From JADJXV01 sp964527785 (GTDB taxonomy: Bacteria; Bacteroidota; Ignavibacteria; Kapaibacteriales; UBA961), in contig CAZGNO010000003.1 of the NCBI GenBank assembly GCA_964527785.1, positions 29,422 through 93,421 of the forward strand: a stretch of 64,000 nucleotides of DNA, given 5' to 3'. Position 1 is the stretch's first letter; each line of letters starts with the position of its first letter. Shown piece by piece: positions 59,195 through 64,000 of this stretch. The position numbers and the translations under genes are program-made. A model generated the notes under the pieces. That model did not search any database. It saw only the letters and a list, made by a program, of their open reading frames with translations, and had not been told where the DNA came from.

Positions 59195-59229
59195 GAAATT
59201 AAAAAGGCGCACTATTCACAGTGCGCCTT
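59195..59229 (-). terminator. Intrinsic terminator of the redoxin gene pair
   Basis: 10-bp perfect stem AAGGCGCACT (59204-59213) / AGTGCGCCTT (59220-59229). On the minus strand it is followed by TTTAATTTC, 18 bases after the stop of the gene at 59248. Confidence 0.85.
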
Positions 59230-59247
59230 CTCCGGAATAACCCGAAT

Positions 59248-59850
59248 TTATTTTTTCCATTTGATAGAGCAGCCGATTGCTTTTGTCGTTTCGGTTGTCG
59301 GCTTGGAGTTTTTCAGAAGTGCATTTACAGCATCTTCCAGATATTTTTCCTTAACATTTGCGGCGTCAGAATGATTGTCGTCAATTGCCCCGATATAGGT
59401 AACATGAAATTTACCGCCGTCATTTTTAAGTAAATACACATGGGGAGTTCGGGTAGCACCGAATGCTTTTGCCGTTGCTTGGGTTTCATCGAAGATATAT
59501 TTGAACGGGAAGGATTTTTCCTTGGAACGTTTTTTCATTTCGTCGAATGAATCATCGGGTGCTTCTTTGGGGTCGTTGGGATTAATTGCAACTACAGGGA
59601 CGCCTTTTGCTGCATACGCCTTGTGAAGTTCAATAATTCTATTTTCGTATGCTTTAGCAAACGGGCAGTGATTGCACGTGAAAATGACAATCACCCCTTT
59701 TGATGAATTGAAGTCTGCCAATGAGACCATGGAACCGTCAACATTTTTTAATGAGAAACCGGTTGCTTGGTCTCCGACTTTATATCCGCTTTGCGCGTAG
59801 ATATTCGCACTGAAAAGGAGCGCGAACATCAGAATCATGAGTGTTTTCAT
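59248..59850 (-). CDS. Periplasmic thioredoxin-fold (AhpC/TSA-like redoxin) protein
   Basis: 200 residues with a signal peptide (MKTLMILMFALLFSANIYAQ). Redoxin fold: YKVGDQATGFSLKNVDGS, then VIFTCNHCPFAKAYENRI with Cys59 and Cys62, NPNDPKEAPDDSFDEM, and TRTPHVYLL with the cis-proline. This is the common thioredoxin-family protein with a CNHCP motif, presumably in periplasmic disulfide or peroxide handling. It is immediately downstream (3-base gap) of the TlpA-like gene, so the two work together. Confidence 0.9.
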   Translation of the reverse strand: MKTLMILMFALLFSANIYAQSGYKVGDQATGFSLKNVDGSMVSLADFNSSKGVIVIFTCNHCPFAKAYENRIIELHKAYAAKGVPVVAINPNDPKEAPDDSFDEMKKRSKEKSFPFKYIFDETQATAKAFGATRTPHVYLLKNDGGKFHVTYIGAIDDNHSDAANVKEKYLEDAVNALLKNSKPTTETTKAIGCSIKWKK

Positions 59851-59853
59851 AAA

Positions 59854-60333
59854 TTACTCCTGAAGTGATTGAATAATGGACTTTATTTCTTCAAAACTAC
59901 ATTGTTTTTCCTTAAAATCCTTAAAATTTTTTGTCTGTGAAATAATGAGAGTTGCAGGAATTGCACCGCTCCAATCTGTGCTTACTTTATCAATCCAATT
60001 ATTCGGATTCCCTCCGTCGAGCAGCAGTACCCTTGATTTAATATTTTTCCGCTTTACAAAAGGTGCAAGCGATGTTTTAAGCTGTTTCGGAAAATCCAAA
60101 CTGACGAGCAAAAGTTTAGCTTTTTTGCCTTTGAGCCAATTATTCAGCTTCTCGAATTCCGGTAATTCCTCCACGCAAGGTTTGCACCATGTCGCCCAAA
60201 AATTAACAATAACCAAACTATCGCCGGCAGAAGTCCACTCCTGCTCCAACTGTTGAAAATCTACTGTTTTAACCTTCTGTTGAGCATGGCTGACTAATGG
60301 AAAGGCAAGCAGAAAAATGAGGATATATTTCAT
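59854..60333 (-). CDS. TlpA-like periplasmic thiol:disulfide oxidoreductase
   Basis: 159 residues. Signal peptide (MKYILIFLLAFPLVSHAQ), then a thioredoxin fold with NFWATWCKPCVEELPEF, active-site CKPC (Cys50, Cys53), LLLVSLDFPKQLK, and the cis-proline near GAIPATLII. It reduces or isomerises disulfides in the periplasm and could receive electrons from DsbD. It is first of a two-gene operon with the CNHCP redoxin. No promoter match to the Bacteroidota consensus was found upstream. Confidence 0.92.
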   Translation of the reverse strand: MKYILIFLLAFPLVSHAQQKVKTVDFQQLEQEWTSAGDSLVIVNFWATWCKPCVEELPEFEKLNNWLKGKKAKLLLVSLDFPKQLKTSLAPFVKRKNIKSRVLLLDGGNPNNWIDKVSTDWSGAIPATLIISQTKNFKDFKEKQCSFEEIKSIIQSLQE

Positions 60334-60547
60334 TAATTACAACATTACCGGGCAAAATAACAGACCGTAGAAACAGATGGTTTGCTTCCGGCTTTCTTCG
60401 CCTATTTTGAAAATTACTAATTTGGTGGTATTTTAGACGCAGAGAATAAGAATGTATGATAAAAAGATATGTTAAATTCAATATATCTGCCATATAGTCA
60501 AAAAAATCCCGCCCCAATCTTGTAAATCCACTAATAACAGTATTCGT

Positions 60548-61822
60548 ATGAATTCACGCCCAATTATTGATTCAATCCATGAGCGAATCTTGTCGAATGG
60601 CTTACACGTAGTTATTGCACCAAACCATAAAGCTCCTGTTGTATGTGTGACTATAGGATATAAAGTCGGCTCTAAAGATGAGCTGCCCACCAAAAACGGC
60701 TTTGCACATTTATTCGAACATTTAATGTTTGACGGTTCTACGAATGTAGCCCGCGGCGATTATTTCCGCCTTGCTGCTTCGGCAGGCGGTAGTCCCAATG
60801 CTTATACTGCGTATGACCAAACTATATATCATGTTACTGTTCCGGCACATCAGATTGAACTTGCATTGTGGATTGAATCTGACAGGATGATGCAATTCGG
60901 TGTTCAGCAAATCGGTCTTGAAACTCAGCAACGGGTGGTTACCGAAGAAATATCTCAGGTTGTTGATAATCAGCCCTATGGATCATGGCGAACAAAGCAG
61001 GCGGAACTTGCTTTTTCGGCTGATTGCTCCTATAGCTGGGAAGTGCATGGCAGCAAAGAGCACGTAGCTGCAGCAACAATGAGTGATGTTCAGGAATTTT
61101 TCGACGGATACTACCGTCCGGATAATGCGATTATTACTATTGCGGGTGATGTATCGGCAGAGGATGGTTTTGCTCTCGCAGAAAAGTATTTCGGCGATAT
61201 TCCTAAAGGGAAAAATCCTGTTCGACGTAATACCTTCAACTCGAATATGTTTCTGGGGAATAAACATTCCGTTATTACTGACAATGTGCCTCTTCCGGCT
61301 GTCTTCATGTCATTCCACACTGACGGGTTTCTCAATGAAAATTCACCACAAGGTGATATTCTTGCCGGAATCGCAGGTGAAGGGCGCAGTTCAAGATTCT
61401 ACCGTTCTCTAGTTTATGATAAACAAATTGCATCGTCTGCATTTGCATTCCACGACCCTCGGGAAATGGCATCGCTCTTTACAGTATCGGCTACTGCCTC
61501 CACACCTGATATCACATGTGACGAATTAAGCGAAGCATTACTTGTTGAACTTTCTGTTCTCTGTGAAAAAGGAATTGATGAGTCGGAAATACTCAAAGTC
61601 AGGAACTCACTGGCTACTTCGATTGCTTATCCAATGCAAACGTGTACGGGAATTGCTGATATTCTTACACAGCAAACCATGTTTTGGAACAACCCAAATC
61701 GGATTAACTCCCTTCTTTCCAGATATAATCGTTTTTCAGCCGGTGATATTCTGGAGTATTCAAGAGAAATTATCCGACCTGAAAATATGGTTCGTGTAGA
61801 TGTAATTCCTGCAGGGAAATAA
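60548..61822 (+). CDS. M16-family zinc metallopeptidase
   Basis: 424 residues, the size of one M16 subunit. Inverted zinc motif HLFEH (His54, Glu57, His58) in GFAHLFEHLMFDGS; the distal glutamate is in VTEEISQVV, about 76-80 residues later. An N-terminal beta-alpha domain (1-200) is followed by an M16 C-terminal domain (about 200-424, GEGRSSRFYRSLVYDKQIASSAF). No signal peptide, so cytoplasmic or processed otherwise. M16B enzymes often act as pairs (catalytic plus inactive subunit); only this catalytic-type gene is present. Confidence 0.93.
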   Translation: MNSRPIIDSIHERILSNGLHVVIAPNHKAPVVCVTIGYKVGSKDELPTKNGFAHLFEHLMFDGSTNVARGDYFRLAASAGGSPNAYTAYDQTIYHVTVPAHQIELALWIESDRMMQFGVQQIGLETQQRVVTEEISQVVDNQPYGSWRTKQAELAFSADCSYSWEVHGSKEHVAAATMSDVQEFFDGYYRPDNAIITIAGDVSAEDGFALAEKYFGDIPKGKNPVRRNTFNSNMFLGNKHSVITDNVPLPAVFMSFHTDGFLNENSPQGDILAGIAGEGRSSRFYRSLVYDKQIASSAFAFHDPREMASLFTVSATASTPDITCDELSEALLVELSVLCEKGIDESEILKVRNSLATSIAYPMQTCTGIADILTQQTMFWNNPNRINSLLSRYNRFSAGDILEYSREIIRPENMVRVDVIPAGK

Positions 61823-61839
61823 CGATTTTTCGGATTCTT

Positions 61840-63645
61840 TTACCGTATATCTGTCTCAAACTGCAAGGCGCAAAGACGTGCATATTTACTTTCAGAACGG
61901 GCAATGAGTTCGTCGTGAGTACCGGATTCGATAATTTCACCTTTTGAGAATACAAAGATTGTATCACAGCGGCGAACAGTGGAAAGCCGGTGAGCAATGA
62001 TAATGGTCGTGCGACTCGCCATAAGGCGTTCCAATGCTTCTTGAATAAGATGTTCGGATTCGGAATCAAGCGAGCTTGTCGCTTCATCCAATATTAAAAT
62101 TGGCGGGTTCCTGAGTATTGCCCTGGCAATTGCTATGCGCTGACGCTGTCCTCCCGAAAGTTTTACCCCGCGTTCACCTACGAGTGTGTGGAGCTTTTCA
62201 GGAAATTTTGAGATGAATTCCGTTGCATTTGCCAGTTCAGCAGCTTCCCATACCTCGTCTTCAGCTGCTTCTAGATTCCCATATCGAATATTATCTAAAA
62301 TACTTCCGCCGAACAGCACTATATCTTGAGGAACTACACCGATATTCACCCGAACATCAGCTAATGGAAGAGCTTTCGAGGAAATTCCGTCATAGAAAAT
62401 GTCTCCTGTATCCGTATCATAAAACCTCTGAATGAGAGTAGCCATTGTACTTTTACCCGCCCCGCTTTCACCAACAAAAGCTACCCGTTTTCCCGCTCCA
62501 ATTTCCAACGATACGTTTTTGAGTGCAGGAATTTCGGGTCTGGATGGATAACTGAACCCAATATTTCTCACTGAAACTGAGCGCATTTTCGGTGAAATAT
62601 GGCTGCCGTTGATTGTCTCGATTTTCTCACCAAGTATTTCTTGAATTCGTACTGATGCGCCCAGCGATTTCTGCACCTGAGAAAACAATTCGGCAAAACT
62701 TCCCATTGCACCACCCACAAACATTGCATACATCAAAAAAGTGGCAAAATCACCAATGGTAATCTCACCTTGCTGTACAAGTGTTCCACCATACCAAATA
62801 ACGCCTGCTATTCCACCGAAAAAAGCAAAGAGTATGAATGAAATAAAAGCTGAACGCATTTTTGCTGTTTTGATGGCTAGTGAAATTGTAGATTTAAGTG
62901 CGCTGTTGTATCGTTCAGCTTCATAAGATTCGTTCGAGTATGATTTCACACTCGCAATCCCTTGCAACGTTTCTTCAACGATTGTTGCCGACTGTGCAAG
63001 CGCATCTTGGGTTTTGGTGCTGAATGTACGGATTCTACGACCGAAAAGCACAGCAATAGCTATCAGTACAGGCATCGCAAGTAATATCGGTGCAGCTAGA
63101 TTCATACTTTTGCTTACTATAAATGCAATTCCACCGATGAGAAAAATTGACTGCCGGAGCAATTCAAGTATTGCGAATGAAAACGTTTCTTGAATTTGCG
63201 TTAAATCTGATGAAAGGCGAGAGGACAACTCTCCTACTCGGCGTTCCCCGAAAAATTTCATCGGAAGCCGGATAAGATGTTCGAAAACACGGGTACGGAG
63301 TGTTGCAATCACATTTTCGGTGATGGTGGCAAGTTGCATTGAAAATATATAGCGTATACCAAACTGTACGACAATTACTCCAAGTAATGCACCTGCAATT
63401 GTCCCCGGAGAGAATCCCGATTTCTCAGGATGGAGGACTGAATCTAATATCATCCCGACAAGCCGGGGGAAAAGTAGACCGGCAGTGGCAGTAATCATCA
63501 TAATTACCAATGCTGTGATTGCTTTGTATGTATATGGTTTGTAGAATGAGAGAAGAAAGGATAATTGCTTTTGTGATTCTTCGCGGGATAATTTTACTTT
63601 AGGTACATCATTGCGGGATTTGTTACGGCGGTTGTCTTGGCTCAT
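61840..63645 (-). CDS. ABC exporter, MsbA/ABCB-type, fused membrane and ATPase domains
   Basis: 601 residues from ATG 63645 (the open frame extends to 63705). Six-helix exporter domain (about 30-320) and nucleotide-binding domain (about 345-601): Walker A GESGAGKSTMA, Q-loop in VVPQDIVLFGG, signature LSGGQRQRIAIARAIL, Walker B ILILDEATSSLD, and H-loop IIAHRLS. It works as a homodimer. Substrate unknown; lipid A flipping (MsbA) or drug/peptide export are both possible. The stop is 17 bases from the convergent M16 gene, with no hairpin between. Confidence 0.94.
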   Translation of the reverse strand: MSQDNRRNKSRNDVPKVKLSREESQKQLSFLLSFYKPYTYKAITALVIMMITATAGLLFPRLVGMILDSVLHPEKSGFSPGTIAGALLGVIVVQFGIRYIFSMQLATITENVIATLRTRVFEHLIRLPMKFFGERRVGELSSRLSSDLTQIQETFSFAILELLRQSIFLIGGIAFIVSKSMNLAAPILLAMPVLIAIAVLFGRRIRTFSTKTQDALAQSATIVEETLQGIASVKSYSNESYEAERYNSALKSTISLAIKTAKMRSAFISFILFAFFGGIAGVIWYGGTLVQQGEITIGDFATFLMYAMFVGGAMGSFAELFSQVQKSLGASVRIQEILGEKIETINGSHISPKMRSVSVRNIGFSYPSRPEIPALKNVSLEIGAGKRVAFVGESGAGKSTMATLIQRFYDTDTGDIFYDGISSKALPLADVRVNIGVVPQDIVLFGGSILDNIRYGNLEAAEDEVWEAAELANATEFISKFPEKLHTLVGERGVKLSGGQRQRIAIARAILRNPPILILDEATSSLDSESEHLIQEALERLMASRTTIIIAHRLSTVRRCDTIFVFSKGEIIESGTHDELIARSESKYARLCALQFETDIR

Positions 63646-64000
63646 TAGAGTGGGGTTGTTGCTATAATTAAATGAATTAATGAGGCGTATTGACGGATGG
63701 AGCAATATCTGTATTTCACGTTGAGGTTTTATCTCATTCTTAACTACTCTTGTGAATAGTCCAATTCAGAACTGTTTTTAACTGATTACCATCCTTTTAT
63801 ATGGGTGTTTGGAATAAAATCAATAATTTAGCAGTGATGAAGTTTTATCGGTTATGCTTCGACGATTTAAGTACTTGGGCTAAAATAACCAAAACAGTAG
63901 ATTTCAAAAAAATTACTTGTGTAAAGAAATTGGCAAGTATCTAAATGCTTCGACGTGCTGTAAATGACATCTCTTACATTGCCCGTCATTCTGAGTGCAA
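63646..64000. other. Intergenic right edge with repeat fragments
   Basis: 355 bases without a gene. AAGTACTTGGGC at 63869 resembles the end of the 175-bp repeat; GCTTCGACG occurs near 63856 and 63949; GTCATTCTGA at 63985-63994 is that repeat's inner motif. The spacing between these does not match copies A and B, so this is a diverged or composite piece cut by the window edge. Confidence 0.4.

Noticed and set aside
1..64000. tRNA, rRNA, 4.5S RNA or riboswitch near ffh or elsewhere
   Set aside because: Intergenic regions were read for cloverleaf-like and known leader patterns; nothing convincing was found, although a covariance-model search was not possible.

Overview
The window reads as a chromosomal segment of a Gram-negative bacterium of the Bacteroidota/Chlorobiota/Ignavibacteria-Kapabacteria assemblage; the exact lineage is inference. 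Three things point there. Four large exported proteins end in, or look like carriers of, type IX secretion (T9SS) C-terminal sorting domains. LpxC and FabZ are fused in one polypeptide. Several genes are preceded by the Bacteroidota-type promoter TTTG-N19/20-TAnnTTTG. A flagellar/CsrA gene group (motB, fliW, csrA, response regulator) occurs together with T9SS cargo, which fits flagellated deep-branching members better than typical gliding Bacteroidetes. The DNA is AT-rich. I see no phage, CRISPR array, transposase gene, rRNA or tRNA.

Layout. 1-573: end of a T9SS cargo gene. 864-3232: ffh, rpsP and a small membrane protein. 3658-6448: coiled-coil lipoprotein, MlaE-type permease, PAP2-like protein with altered motifs. 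6505-12848: TPR lipoprotein, 924-residue Ig-repeat T9SS protein, AlbA_2 regulator, rfbC, outer-membrane protein. 13291-23038 (all minus): an envelope block reading uppS-bamA-skp-skp-lpxD-lpxC/fabZ-lpxA-sugar-phosphate transferase. 23356-28261: HU with a histone-H1-like tail, TPR membrane protein, a 31-codon ribosomal protein gene (bS22/mS38 type), holin-like protein, bacilliredoxin, AI-2E-family permease, LiaF-like and PspC proteins. 28726-36858 (all minus): ftsW-type gene, then atpZ-atpI-atpB-E-F-H-A, hldD and atpG; atpD/atpC are absent. 37338-41411: GrpB protein, a small unknown, a stand-alone DsbD N-domain, full DsbD and an isolated pntA2. 41482-44203 (minus): motB, a double FliW, csrA and a response regulator. 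44323-52301: two giant T9SS proteins flanking an acyl-CoA dehydrogenase. 52440-63645: Kir channel, DinB/YfiT protein, VWA protein, GCS2-type ligase, GT2, DUF2279 protein, two thioredoxin-fold proteins, M16 peptidase and an MsbA-like exporter.

Working together: the 13-23 kb block builds lipid A and the outer membrane (undecaprenyl carrier, BAM complex, periplasmic chaperones, Lpx enzymes), and hldD plus the sugar transferase extend it to LPS core and exopolysaccharide. The thiol-related genes (bacilliredoxin, YfiT/DinB, GCS2, DsbD, TlpA) suggest, without proving, low-molecular-weight thiol chemistry.

The most unusual items are a tandem FliW-FliW fusion next to csrA; two families of short non-coding inverted-repeat elements (about 175 bp and about 295 bp, two good copies each) placed at gene ends; a PAP2 protein lacking two motif arginines; hldD embedded in the ATP synthase operon; and a terminator-like hairpin between atpE and atpF. 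I did not find a clearly new multi-gene system.
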